A stretch of DNA of 64,000 bases from Sabellastarte sp. h YS-2021. Its lineage: Eukaryota > Annelida > Polychaeta > Sabellida > Sabellidae. The stretch covers positions 11,818,496 through 11,882,495 of the forward strand of contig OZ024936.1 of assembly GCA_964017235.1 (NCBI GenBank), read 5' to 3'. The notes under the pieces are model-generated. The model ran no database searches and was not told the DNA's origin. It worked only from the letters and a program-made list of their open reading frames with translations. This document shows, piece after piece, positions 1 through 10,504 of this stretch (the stretch's first letter is position 1; each line of letters starts with the position of its first letter). A program made the translations under genes and the position numbers.

Positions 1-809
1 TGATTTGTACCTTTTCTCAACTGTCTCCCAACAAAAGTGTAGGAGCTTATATACAGTAAACACAATACACACTACTCTTCTACTATATGAAAACGAGGCC
101 TTAAAAATGCTAAAACAATTGTACTCTGAGTAGCCTAGGTTAAGGCTTACTTTTATAATCATAAATAATAGTATTTGGACATTTATCTATAAACAGTTGA
201 ATTCATTATGTTTTCCTATGTATGTATGTGACATTGTACTCTATACCAATTATTCTTATGACATACTCACTGATGTTTCCTAATACAATAATTGAAATAC
301 AAATGAGAAGCAATAACTAGTTTGAAATGTGTGTATGTTTATATGATATTCAAAGCCATAACTAAGGCTATAGAGGCACGATAGATAAAGATAGCAAGCT
401 CATGCATGTTAAACTGATCCTATGCAACAATGTTGGTTTGAGCTTATCTGCTTGACCTTATCTGCTTGACCTATATTGTTTTCATCAATTCTATATGTTT
501 ACTAATAAACAAAAACAGATTAGTTAGATGTTAGTTGCCTATTGAACGTTTCACTAAACTTCTGACCTTTCCTTAACTGTAAACAAGAACGTTTCACTAA
601 CTTCTGACCTTTCCTTAACTGTAAACAACAATTTGTTTTGGACAGTTGTACATAAGAAATATATAATAAGAACTTCAGTTTTATATGAAGCTATTAATTT
701 TAATTACAATATATATGCTAAACTTAGTAACATTGTTCATAAGTCACACTACTCACAAATTTGTATTTATAGAGAAAAATAACAATTTACTGATAACTGC
801 TCTACAACA
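1..809. repeat. LTR-like direct repeat, left copy (cut by window edge)
   Basis: This stretch recurs almost base for base at 4010-4814. The main difference is a 4-bp indel near 265 (an extra ACTC-like tetramer in this copy). The copies diverge abruptly after the shared end CTACAACA at 809. The window starts inside the repeat, so its true left end is not visible. A direct repeat pair separated by about 3 kb, ending in CA, fits the long terminal repeats of an LTR retrotransposon. A segmental duplication is the alternative. Near identity implies a recent insertion if these are LTRs. No reverse transcriptase is visible between the copies. Confidence 0.7.
544..628. repeat. 43-bp tandem duplication inside the LTR-like repeat
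   Basis: Two adjacent copies (544-586 and 587-628) start GAACGTTTCACTAA and end CTTAACTGTAAACAA; the second lacks one A. A 17-bp doublet built on CTTATCTGCTTGACC lies about 80 bp upstream. Both duplications are also in the right copy (4549-4633), so they predate the duplication of the large repeat. Short direct repeats in an LTR are sometimes enhancer-like, but nothing here proves that role. Confidence 0.8.
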
Positions 810-1780
810 TATGCTCCCTCTGGGAAAAGGTTGCTCCGTCAACCTTATAATTAAATGATATTAAGTTTGAATCATTTTCACTGTAAAATATAATGAGCAT
901 ACATACATATGACGACATTGATGAAATGACATGAACTAAACAAAATGATAGAATACAAAGAATGGTATATTTACATTGTACAAAGGTATTAATATTAAAC
1001 AGTTGTCACACAAATATGAATTAAAGTAGACATATTTAACACTTCAACACATTGTTTAATAAATGTTTGTACGCAAAAGTCATTTCAATGGTCACATCCT
1101 CTTTTTTTTCTTGCCATACAAGGAAACTTGGTGCAATAAGAAAACAACACTTTAAGGTGAAATACACAATTTATATACTACAAAGTTTGAGTAAAACATC
1201 TAAGTTGGTGGTTAAATAATTCACTAAAAAACTACACGTAGTATAGAGACACTCAAATCATGATTATATCAAGAATAATTGCCATTTAAATCATCTTGAA
1301 ACAATTCCTTACAGTAATAATATAAACACTCTCAACTTAATACATAAAATAGCTATTACCATTCAGTGCTTGTGCAATTAAGGTTCGGGTAAAGTGATGT
1401 GGCATTACCCTCTGTAACACAACTTTCTGTACTTTCGATTTCACTGTGAGTTGTCTGTTTGTCATGTAAGTTTACTTGATAAAGTCCATGTACTTTTAAA
1501 GCAACTCTGACCTTGTACTCAGTTGACAGAATATTCCTCAATTTGATATACTTACTTAAAGGAATCTTAGTTTTCTGTGGTAAGTCAAACTTTTCCTTAG
1601 TCAGTGTATTCCATATTTCAGTTTTAGTCCAATCAATGCCTAACTTTCTGCACAATTTGTTTTTGTTCTGTCAGTATCCCTAATGCTTTTTGTTTAATTT
1701 ATTTCCATGTTTATGAGTTGGCTTCATAGAATCCATGAAACCATAAAAATATTTTGACTTGTATTCCTTTATTAGTTGAT

Positions 1781-1825
<45 letters not shown>

Positions 1826-3839
1826 TTGAGCTTGTACACTCAGTAATCTTAAGTATAGTTTTGTGGTAATTCCCACTGTTGTGACAGGAAAGTTGAGTAA
1901 TTTTTTCATGGTTCATTACAATTACTTGTATTGCATTGCCAATTTCCCTATTTGCTACAGACATGCAGGAATGTAAGTTCTAACTTGTGCTTCATTTTGA
2001 GCACTTGACATTACTTCCTTTTCAATATGTAGATTTATATGGTTCCTTAAAAACCTCTACATCATGCTCTATAGCAGTGCAGTATGCATTTTGACATCTT
2101 TCTCATGGAGGAATCGCTCTCGTTACCCTACCCTGCTTTATATTTCCTTACTGAGAAAATTGTTTTGTAGGTAACAGTTCCAGTGTGCTATGAATCATTT
2201 GTCCATAGTCTTTATTACAATGTTTTGGTGGAAATCCTTATTATTTTCACTACTTGTGTACACCTAACTTGATTTTCCACTCTTTTTATTTTAGAACAGT
2301 TAAACTGTCCACTGGCAGACATTTAACTTTCTGACTTGGCTTTTTGCAGCTCATTCTGGAACATATGTTTCCAGAATTTCTTTGCTGTCTTTGTCCAACT
2401 TGTGAAAGCCAACACTATAATTAGTCTTAGCAAGAATAATATTTGCTTTGCTTTGAACTAACATAGGACACAAGATGGGAAATAATATCTTCCATGATTA
2501 CATATCCACAATAACAGAAATTATACCTTCTTGTAAATATCGACTTTTATCTTGTATGAGTAAGTTAATAATAAAGTCTGTAATGCAAAATGAAACCTAG
2601 TGCTGTAATAATGAAAAATAACTTAAAATATTCGTCGACATTTATTTTTGAATTTAGACTGAACTACAGTAATATGTTACATCTTAGCATTACTCGATTA
2701 TAACAGTGCTGATAGATGGTGGTTAGTATAAAATCAGTAGACATGTCTTTTGATGAAGTTACACCTCACATTTTTGCAAGGGAATGCATAAGCAAATTTC
2801 AATTACTCATCTTCCTGGTCAGACAACAGGGTCTGTCCCGTATTTCTAGTTTTCTCTTTTACTGTTATTTTTTTTTTCTTTTTTTTGTTTGGTGAAACTT
2901 TTCTCTGGGTTTTGAGAAATGTGCCTATCTTCATTGCATTTGTTGCATTTCATCACATTTCACTTTTGAACATGGTACCAAAGTTAGCTCTGGATTAAAC
3001 TTTTAACCAGTACTTCTGTACATTTTAACTTTACAATATGTTTCTGTTGCTTGTGTGAATTTGTGTGATTAAAATTTTGATTATTCCTGTCCTGAGCAAC
3101 TTAATTGTAATAATTTTTATGCACATTTTTTTTTCACGTATACTGTATGAATTAATTAGTTTCAATTTCAGAAGTATATACTTTCATTTCTCAGCACTAA
3201 CAAATACTTCTTTCAAAGTATAAATTCAATACCCTATTGTTGAGCTTGTCATTTACATCTCAACATCCTAGGTGAGTTATATTTACATCTGAAGGTCCTA
3301 GTATTTTTAGAAAGACTCCAACACATTTTACGTTTTGTATAATACACACTTTTTTAGCTATTTCAATGTAACACTTATTGCACCTTTTCCCATGGCCTTA
3401 CAAAAGAGATTTAGGATGTGACCTACCTGGGCATTGTCTATATGTGTGTCCATTGCTTAAAATACAGTGGTCTTTGGCATCCTCTGCATACATGGCTCCT
3501 GGCAATACAGCTTCCCACTCCTGGGCTTGTCCCTCTGGGTGACCGCATATTTGAAGCAGCAGGCCCTCATCTGCCTTCTTTGTGGCCTTCCCACATGCTT
3601 TTGACTTTGTTGGGAGGCGCTCTGGGTTCATCACTCCTGGCTTAAATGTTGAAGCAAGACTGTGGGTTATCTCTGGCTGTTTTCTTACTGCCAAATGCTC
3701 TCCTCTTCTGGTAACCTGGATCAGACAGTCTCCTAAGAAGTGACTGCAACCAGCTATCTCCACCATATGTAGTAAAGGGCTTTCTGGGGTGGTGTAGCAA
3801 GTTAAGCCATTTTACTACTGGCAGTGACAAGCAGCAGAG
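810..3839. other. Interior between LTR-like repeats, no recognisable gene
   Basis: About 3 kb of AT-rich DNA with no reverse transcriptase, protease, integrase or zinc-knuckle motif in any frame. The longer open frames are on the minus strand (1356-1655, 99 codons; 3398-3766, 122 codons) and match no family I recognise. No tRNA-complementary primer-binding site starting TGG follows the left repeat. On the minus strand, the stretch next to position 810 reads AGAGGGAGCATA, a weak polypurine tract, so a minus-oriented non-autonomous LTR element is possible. A host DNA segment captured between two repeats is also possible. Confidence 0.5.
1783..1824 (-). repeat. 42-bp poly(T) run (poly(A) on the minus strand)
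   Basis: An uninterrupted run of 42 T. On the minus strand it would be a poly(A) tail, as left by a retroposed RNA. I see no AATAAA just upstream in that orientation and no convincing target-site duplication, so a simple mononucleotide repeat is equally likely. Its exact length may be unreliable in the assembly. Confidence 0.85.
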
Positions 3840-4814
3840 TGTTGAGAACTTGATTTATTGCATCTTATAACACCTGTAGTCATTCAGAACATCATAAGTA
3901 TATGTGACCATTTCAGCACTTGTCTTAGAACTTTGACTGTCATAAGTTGTAGACTCTTCTCTTATTTTTCAGACTAACTGAAATGACTGACTGACAGACT
4001 CATCTGATCTGATTTGTACCTTTTCTCAACTGTCTCCCAACAAAAGTGTAGGAGCTTATATACAGTAAACACAATACACACTACTCTTCTACTATATGAA
4101 AACGAGGCCTTAAAAATGCTAAAACAATTGTACTCTGAGTAGCCTAGGTTAAGGCTTACTTTTATAATCATAAATAATAGTATTTGGACATTTATCTATA
4201 AACAGTTGAATTCATTATGTTTTCCTATGTATGTATGTGACATTGTACTCTATACCAATTATTCTTATGACATACTGATGTTTCCTAATACAATAATTGA
4301 AATACAAATGAGAAGCAATAACTAGTTTGAAATGTGTGTATGTTTATATGATATTCAAAGCCATAACTAAGGCTATAGAGGCACGATAGATAAAGATAGC
4401 AAGCTCATGCATGTTAAACTGATCCTATGCAACAATGTTGGTTTGAGCTTATCTGCTTGACCTTATCTGCTTGACCTATATTGTTTTCATCAATTCTATA
4501 TGTTTACTAATAAACAAAAACAGATTAGTTAGATGTTAGTTGCCTATTGAACGTTTCACTAAACTTCTGACCTTTCCTTAACTGTAAACAAGAACGTTTC
4601 ACTAACTTCTGACCTTTCCTTAACTGTAAACAACAATTTGTTTTGGACAGTTGTACATAAGAAATATATAATAAGAACTTCAGTTTTATATGAAGCTATT
4701 AATTTTAATTACAATATATATGCTAAACTTAGTAACATTGTTCATAAGTCACACTACTCACAAATTTGTATTTATAGAGAAAAATAACAATTTACTGATA
4801 ACTGCTCTACAACA
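3840..4814. repeat. LTR-like direct repeat, right copy (inferred full length, about 975 bp)
   Basis: Bases 4010-4814 match 1-809. The left boundary is inferred. A TGTTGAG at 3840 pairs with the terminal CTACAACA at 4814 to give TGTTG...CAACA ends, the usual form of LTR termini. A purine-leaning stretch (GACAAGCAGCAGAG) precedes 3840. The sequence to the right resumes a DIRS-like gag fragment, which suggests the element inserted into that older copy. A target-site duplication cannot be tested because the left flank lies outside the window. Confidence 0.6.
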
Positions 4815-5440
4815 AAAACATGACATCGTTTCAACCTTACACAACTGCCCTCTTAATGGATATGCCTTATTTCCTGATGCAATCATAAGGAAGGCAGAAG
4901 ATGAAAATCACTAAATATGAAAACACCAAGCGTACTTCCCAGCCCGATTCAGGCCATGGGGGGTTTGCTGGTGGTTTTAAGAAACAACAACAACAAAACA
5001 GTTTCCAACCCTACCCTGCTAACTGGAAACAGTCACAGGATTCTTCACGACCTGGGGGCAAACTGGCAAGGATATGCCCACCTGGAAGTCATTTGGCAGT
5101 AGGGGTAGATCTACAGGTCAAGGCAGGGGTGGTCAACAAAGACACGGCACCCACCCTGCCTAGAACAATCACAATATAAATGACAATTACTGTTTAACAA
5201 GCCCGGTGGCCCGGCCAGTGGATGGTGTTTTAAGTGCTCAAAGAAAAAACTTTTATGTGTCTGTTCAACAACCTGTGTTGTGTCCTGTTGTCAGTCCTGT
5301 ACCCTTTGTCTTAAATGTGAGAGGGCAGTCACAAAAGAAAGATGGAAGTCCCTCTGTCTTTTTCCCACCATCCTTCCATGTGGGCATTCAATCCAAGTGT
5401 TTTCATGTGGTAGGGTCTATTACATTTATATGAAATAAAG
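4815..5440 (+). pseudogene. Fragment of a DIRS-like retrotransposon: gag C-terminus and start of ORF2
   Basis: Near 4860-4910 a short frame reads LFPDAIIRKAEDE, which resembles the gag segment at about 19290-19330 of the larger DIRS element here (PDKRLIKAEEE). Downstream are a glutamine-rich stretch and a glycine/arginine-rich stretch (GRSTGQGRGGQQ in another frame) typical of a gag tail. Around 5180-5310 is a cysteine-rich segment (CFKCSKKK...CCQSCTLCLKCE) at the position where the other element begins its ORF2. The shared string AAATGACAATTACTGT at about 5177 and 19543 supports homology. The frame changes several times, so this is a decayed relic. The LTR-like repeat ends exactly at its left edge, so the rest may lie left of the window. 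Confidence 0.5.
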
Positions 5441-6370
5441 CTTATATAAAACCATATGAAACAGCAAATAACTCTCCTGCCTGCCCCACTTTTTAAAAGA
5501 CCTTTTTCCAACATTTATGTGTATTCACAAAAAGAATGAAATACTTCTGTATTACTGCGCATGGCAGAGTGAATAAGTTCACCAGGGGTCAAAGGGTAGC
5601 AAGTACATAGGTTTAAAGAGGGTCTCCCCTCATATATTTTAAATTCTATGTACGGTATACGTGGCATTTACCGGACGCCAAGCCAAGCTTAACCCAAGTG
5701 TTTTCATATGGTAGGTATATACATTTACATTTAAAAATATGAAATTTTCTTGGATGTTGGCCTCCCAAGTTAAGCACTCAGTTCCACATGTTAAGCTTGT
5801 AGCTTATAAAGTATATATTTAAGTAATTAAAATAGGCTTGTGGATGACTTTATGTTAAGTTGTACATGTTCTGTGGTTGCATTGTTCAAAGGATTGTGAC
5901 TGGGTACAAAATTAAGTGTATATACAGAGAACCTGAGAAATACTCGCACCATTCCCTAAAAGGTTCATATCTTTGAAAGATGTTTTGAGAGATACTAATG
6001 GTAATATTGCTCTAATATTGTGGTTACATGTCAACATCTGCACAATGACGTGGAACAGAACAGACTGCGGCTTCTTTGAAAATTGTGTTTGCAACATCAG
6101 TTTGTAAAGTCCATCAAAAAAATGTTTTTGAAATTTACATAATATATAGTACAAGTTTTATTGTGTTAATTTTAATATATATAAGGTTTGCATAACAACT
6201 TAAGTAATACACTGAAATCATCCATGGTAGCACCCAGAAAAGTTCGGAAGGGGCAGTAATTAGAGGATGGGTATACAGCTGAACGTTATCAAACCCATTA
6301 ACACCCGTAAAACATGATAAAATAGATTAAACACCATACCTCACAATATCACAGACCTCACACTCCATTT
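5441..6370. other. AT-rich spacer with a diverged direct repeat
   Basis: No gene recognised. A segment around 5391 (CCAAGTGTTTTCATGTGGTAGG) recurs around 5691 with a few changes, which indicates an old duplication about 300 bp apart. The rest is unremarkable. Confidence 0.5.
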
Positions 6371-6387
6371 GTATTCTAGTATTTATG

Positions 6388-6407
6388 TCCACCCCCTGGG
6401 GGGTGGA
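6388..6407. repeat. Perfect 9-bp-arm hairpin heading a repeat module
   Basis: TCCACCCCC, a 2-base centre (TG) and GGGGGTGGA form a perfect inverted repeat. It is followed by GGCTTTTTCCGCCGTCCGGCGTCACGC and about 150 bp of further sequence. The layout (GC-rich hairpin, CpG-rich stretch, then AT-rich body) is the same as in the module beginning at 6783. It looks like the head of a dispersed non-autonomous repeat; no family name is assigned. Confidence 0.6.
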
Positions 6408-6782
6408 TATATTAATTTGGCTTTTTCCGCCGTCCGGCGTCACGCATGATTTCCGCTCTTTTAAAGGAAAAGTATTAGAGCTATTGTCACCAAATTTGGT
6501 ATGCAGGCTTATTGGGTCAGGAGCTTGCTTGGGATTGCTTTTGGCTGTTGTACCTCTTTTTCTTACTGAGTAATACTTAAGTACAGCTATTTTCAGTACC
6601 CATTGGTTTCCGTGCATTTAAGCCAAATTAATTAAAGATATTTTACTACAATTTTGAATACAAGATTGTTATGTCCATAGCTCGCTTGGTATTGCATTTG
6701 GGACTGATAGCTTTGTCAGTACATGTGTAATAGCCATTTAGGTACTTCATTGTGTATTTTCAGTACTACTTTTGAGTAATTA

Positions 6783-6811
6783 TCTCCCGCCGGGCTTTAG
6801 CCCGGGAGGGA
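6783..6811. repeat. GC-rich imperfect hairpin at the left end of the array-bearing element
   Basis: TCTCCCGCCGGGCT, TTA, then AGCCCGGGAGGGAGA can fold into a strong stem with a small bulge. It overlaps the left inverted end and has the same layout as the hairpin at 6388. A structured terminus like this is common in non-autonomous elements. Confidence 0.7.
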
Positions 6812-7056
6812 GATTATGAAATGATGTCTGTGTGTGCGTGCGTGTGTGCGTTAGTTAGTCACGCAGATTTCTCCAAAACTGCTACAGCTACAGATTTTTT
6901 GTAAATTAATTGTCCCAATGAATTTTCATGCTCTTGAAAATTTTTTTGGTTTTATTGACTTAGGCCTAAAGATAAGTGAGTAATAGCAATCTTAGCTACT
7001 TTGAATAAAGGGCTCATAACTCAAAAACTATTGCAGTAACAAGTTTTTCTTCAAAT

Positions 7057-8940
7057 ATGTTGTTCAGCTACTTTGTCCTTAGCTATAAGATGGTACATAG
7101 TTTGGGGTCCCATTGCATGCCATAAGTGAGTAATAGCTATTTTCTCATTTGTAGCTAAATAACAGAAGAAGTAAATGTCAAATATCTTCAAAAGTATTAA
7201 AGTTAGGGAAATCTTTTCAAATATGTTGTCCATCTACTTTTTGGTAAGCTATGACATGGTAAAGTTTCAGACCTGTTGCACCTTGGATAGCTGAGTAATA
7301 GCTACTTTGAAATTCTGACTGTTGAGTAAAGCTATTGTAACTAAAAAGTATTGCAGTTAGAGTGTTTTCCTAAAATATGTTGTTCAGCTACTTTGTTCTT
7401 AGCTATAAGATGGTACATAGTTTGGGGTTCTATTGCTTGCCATAAGTGAGTAATAGCTATTTCCTCATTTGTAGCTAAATAACAGAAGAAGTAAATGTCA
7501 AATATCTTCAAAAGTATTAAAGTTAGGGAAATCTTTTCAAATATGCTGTCCATCTACTTTTTGGTAAGCTATAACATAGTAAAGTTTCAGACCTGTTGCA
7601 CCTTGGATAGCTGAGTTATAGCTACTTTGAAATTCTGACTCTTGAGTAAAGCCATTGTAACTCCAAAACTATTGCAGTTAGAGTATTTTCCTAAAATATG
7701 TTGTTCAGCTACTTTGTCCTTAGCTATAAGATGGTACATAGTTTGGGGTTCTATTGCATGCCATAAGTGAGTAATAGCTATTTTGTTATTTGAAGCAAAA
7801 TCATGATATAAGTAGATGTCAAATATCTTCAAAAGTATTAAAGTTAGGGAATTTTTTTCAAATATCTTATCCATCTACTTTTTCATAAGCTATCACATAG
7901 TAAAGTTTCGGATCTGTTGCACATTGGATAGCTGAGTAATAGCTACTTTAAAATTCTACAGTTGAGTAAATCCATTGTAACTCCAAAACTATTGCAGTTG
8001 CAATATTTTCATAAAATATGTTGTTCACCTACTTTGTCCTTAGCTATAAGCTGGCATGTAGTTTGGGGTTCTATTGCATTCCATAAGTGAAAAATAGCTA
8101 TTTTCTTATTAGTAGCAAAATAATGACATAAGTAAATGTCAAATATCTTCAGAAGTATTAAAGTTACGGAATTCTTTTCAAATATGTCATTCATCTACTT
8201 TTTTGTAAGCTATCACATAGTAAAGTTTCAGACCTGTTGCACATTGCATAGCTAAGTAATAGCTACTTTGAAATTGTTACTGTTGAGTAAATCCATTGTA
8301 ACTCCAAAATTATTGCAGTTACAGCTTTTTCTTCAGATATGTTGTTCAGCTACTTTGTCCTTAGCTATAAGCTGGCATGTAGTTTGGGGTTCTATTGCAT
8401 GCCATAAGTGAGTAATAGCTTTTTTGTTATTAGTAGCAAAATAATGACATAGGTAAATGTCAAATATCTTCAGAAGTATTAAAGTTACGGAATTCTTTTC
8501 AAATATGTCATTCATCTACTTTTTTTTAAGCTATCACATAGTAAAGTTTCAGACCTCTTGCACATTGCATAGCTAAGTAATAGCTACTTTGAAATTGTGA
8601 CTGTTGAGTAAATCCATTGTAACTCCAAAACTATTGCAGTTACAGCTTTTTCTTCAAATATGTTGTTCAGCTACTTTGTCCTTAACTATAAGATGGTATA
8701 TATTTTGGGGTTGTATTGCATGCCATAAGTGAGTAATAGCTATTTTCTTATTTGTAGCAAAATAACAACATAAGTAAATGTCAAATATCTTCAAAAGTAT
8801 TAAAGTTAGGGAAATATTTTCAAATATGTTATTCATCTAGTTTTTGATAACCTATCACACAGTAAAGTTTCAGACCTGTTGCACATTGGATAGCCGAGTA
8901 ATACCTACTTTGAAATTGTGACTGCAGGGTAAATGCATAT
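7057..8940. repeat. Tandem array of about six 321-bp units (each an internal dimer)
   Basis: The anchor ATGTTGTTCAGCTACTTTG, or a close variant, starts at 7057, 7377, 7698, 8018, 8339 and 8660, a period of 320-321 bp. Each unit divides into two diverged halves of about 160 bp. Both halves have the same order of motifs: CAAATATGTTGT near the start, CTACTTT, AGCTAT, GAGTAATAGCTA, and a conserved AGTATT or TATTGCAG near the end. The minus strand carries a similar open frame of about 60 codons in each unit, which I attribute to shared descent rather than coding. Confidence 0.9.
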
Positions 8941-9011
8941 AGTTTGGGGTTCTATTGCATGCCATAAGTGAGTAATAGCTATTTTCTTGTTTGTGGCAAA
9001 ATAATGACATA

Positions 9012-10345
9012 ATTTTTCTCAAATAACTGCTTCATCTACTTTTGGGAGAGCTTTCACATGGTGAAGTTTCAGACCCATAGCTAATTATTCACCTACTCAA
9101 AATGAGTAAATGATAATTATCTCTAAAAGTATTGCGGATATCCAATTTTTATCAAATAACTCATTCATCTACTTTTGGGAGAGCTTTCACATGGTGAAGT
9201 TCCAGACCCGTAGCTAATTACTCACCTACTCAAAATGAGTAAATGTGAATTATCCCTAAAAGTATTGGGGATATCCAATTTTTCTTAAATAACTCATTCA
9301 CCTACTTTTGGAAGAGCTTTCACTTGGTGAAGTTTCAGACCTGTAGCTAATTATTCACCTACTCAAAATGAGTAAATGCTAATTATCTCTAAAAGTATTG
9401 TGGATATCCAATTTTTATCAAATTACTCGTTCATCTACTTTTGGGAGAGCTTTCACATGGTGAAGTTCCAGACCCGTAGCTAATTACTCACCTACTCAAA
9501 ATGAGTAAATGTGAATTATCTGTAAAAGTATTGCAGATATCCAATTTTTCTCAAATAACTCATTCACCTACTTTTGGGAGAGCTTTTACTTGGTGAGGTT
9601 TCAGACCCGTAGCTAATTATTCACCTACTCAAAATGAGTAAATGTGAATTATCTCTAAAAGTATTGCGGATATCCAATTTTTATCAAATAACTCATTCAT
9701 CTACTTTTGGGAGGGCTTTCACATGGTGAAGTTCCAGACCTGTAGCTAATTACTCACCTACTGAAAATGAGTAAATGTGAATTATCTCTAAAAGTATTGC
9801 AGATAGCCAATTTTTATCAAATAACTCATTCACCTACTTCTGGGAGAGCTTTCACTTGGTGAATTTCAGTGCCGTAGCTAATTATTCACCTCCTCAAAAT
9901 GAGTAAATGCTAATTATCTGTAAAAGTATTGCGGGTATCCGATTTTTATCAAATTACTCGTTCATCTACTTTTGGGAGAGCTTTCACATGGTGAAGTTCC
10001 AGACCCGTAGCTAATTACTCACCTAATCAAAATGAGTAAATGTGAATTATCTGTAAAAGTATTGCAGATAGACAATTTTTCTCAAATAACTCATTCGCCT
10101 ACTTTTGGGAGAGCTTTCACTTGGTGAAGTTTCACACCCGTAGTTAATTATTCACCTACTCAAAATGAGTAAATGCGAATTATCTCTACAAGTATTGCAG
10201 ATAGCCAGTATTTCTGAAATAACTCATTCACATACATTTTGGAGAGCTTTCAATTAGTGAATTTTCAGATCCGTAGCTAATTACTCACCTACTCAAAATG
10301 AGCACCTACATTTCGGAGAGCTTTCACATGCTAAATTTTTTTAAT
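9012..10345. repeat. Tandem array of about ten 133-bp units
   Basis: The anchor CTACTTTTGGGAGAGCTTTC, or a close variant, starts at 9036, 9169, 9302, 9435, 9568, 9701, 9834, 9966 and 10099, a steady period of 133 bp, followed by degenerate copies near 10232 and 10305. Each unit holds the small inverted repeat ACTCAAAATGAGT. The unit aligns with the second half of the 321-bp repeat (CATCTACTTTT, an AAGCT/GAGCT block, CACATGGT, AAGTTTCAGACC), so it is a shortened relative. Confidence 0.9.
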
Positions 10346-10504
10346 GAATTTTTAAAATAATTTTTAGTGCATTAAAATTCATGAAATCATACACTAAATC
10401 AATTATAACTTGAAAAGTATTACATTTAGAGCACCTTGTTAAAATATGTTATCTTTAGTACATCTAATTTATATGGCGGGAGATAAATGCATGCGTCAGA
10501 ATGC

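Larger units (their letters stand above)
6780..10486. mobile_element. Putative non-autonomous element with 12-bp inverted ends around tandem arrays
   Basis: TTATCTCCCGCC at 6780-6791 is the exact reverse complement of GGCGGGAGATAA at 10475-10486. Between them lie a hairpin, a GT-rich microsatellite-like tract (about 6828-6850), the 321-bp array and the 133-bp array. Inverted ends around internal tandem repeats are known from satellite-bearing MITEs and Helitron-like elements. No transposase is encoded. A chance 12-bp match in 3.7 kb of AT-rich DNA is unlikely because the motif is GC-rich. No target-site duplication was identified. Confidence 0.45.

Noticed and set aside
810-840. Primer-binding site after the left LTR-like repeat
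   Set aside because: The sequence after CAACA (TATGCTCCCTCTGG) does not begin with TGG and matches no tRNA 3' end that I know.
1680-1964. 94-codon minus-strand ORF with a poly-lysine stretch
   Set aside because: The lysines come from the 42-T run. The rest has no recognisable domain.
3398-3766. 122-codon minus-strand ORF as a transposase or zinc-finger fragment
   Set aside because: I looked for a PiggyBac-like C-terminal cysteine pattern and did not find the Cys/His spacing. No other family fits.
7051-8836. Repeated minus-strand ORFs of about 60 codons in the 321-bp array as a short-peptide gene family
   Set aside because: They are explained by unit repetition. The frames contain shared stops outside the block and there are no start-context or domain features.
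9012-10345. CRISPR-like array
   Set aside because: The repeats are contiguous with no unique spacers and the context is eukaryotic.
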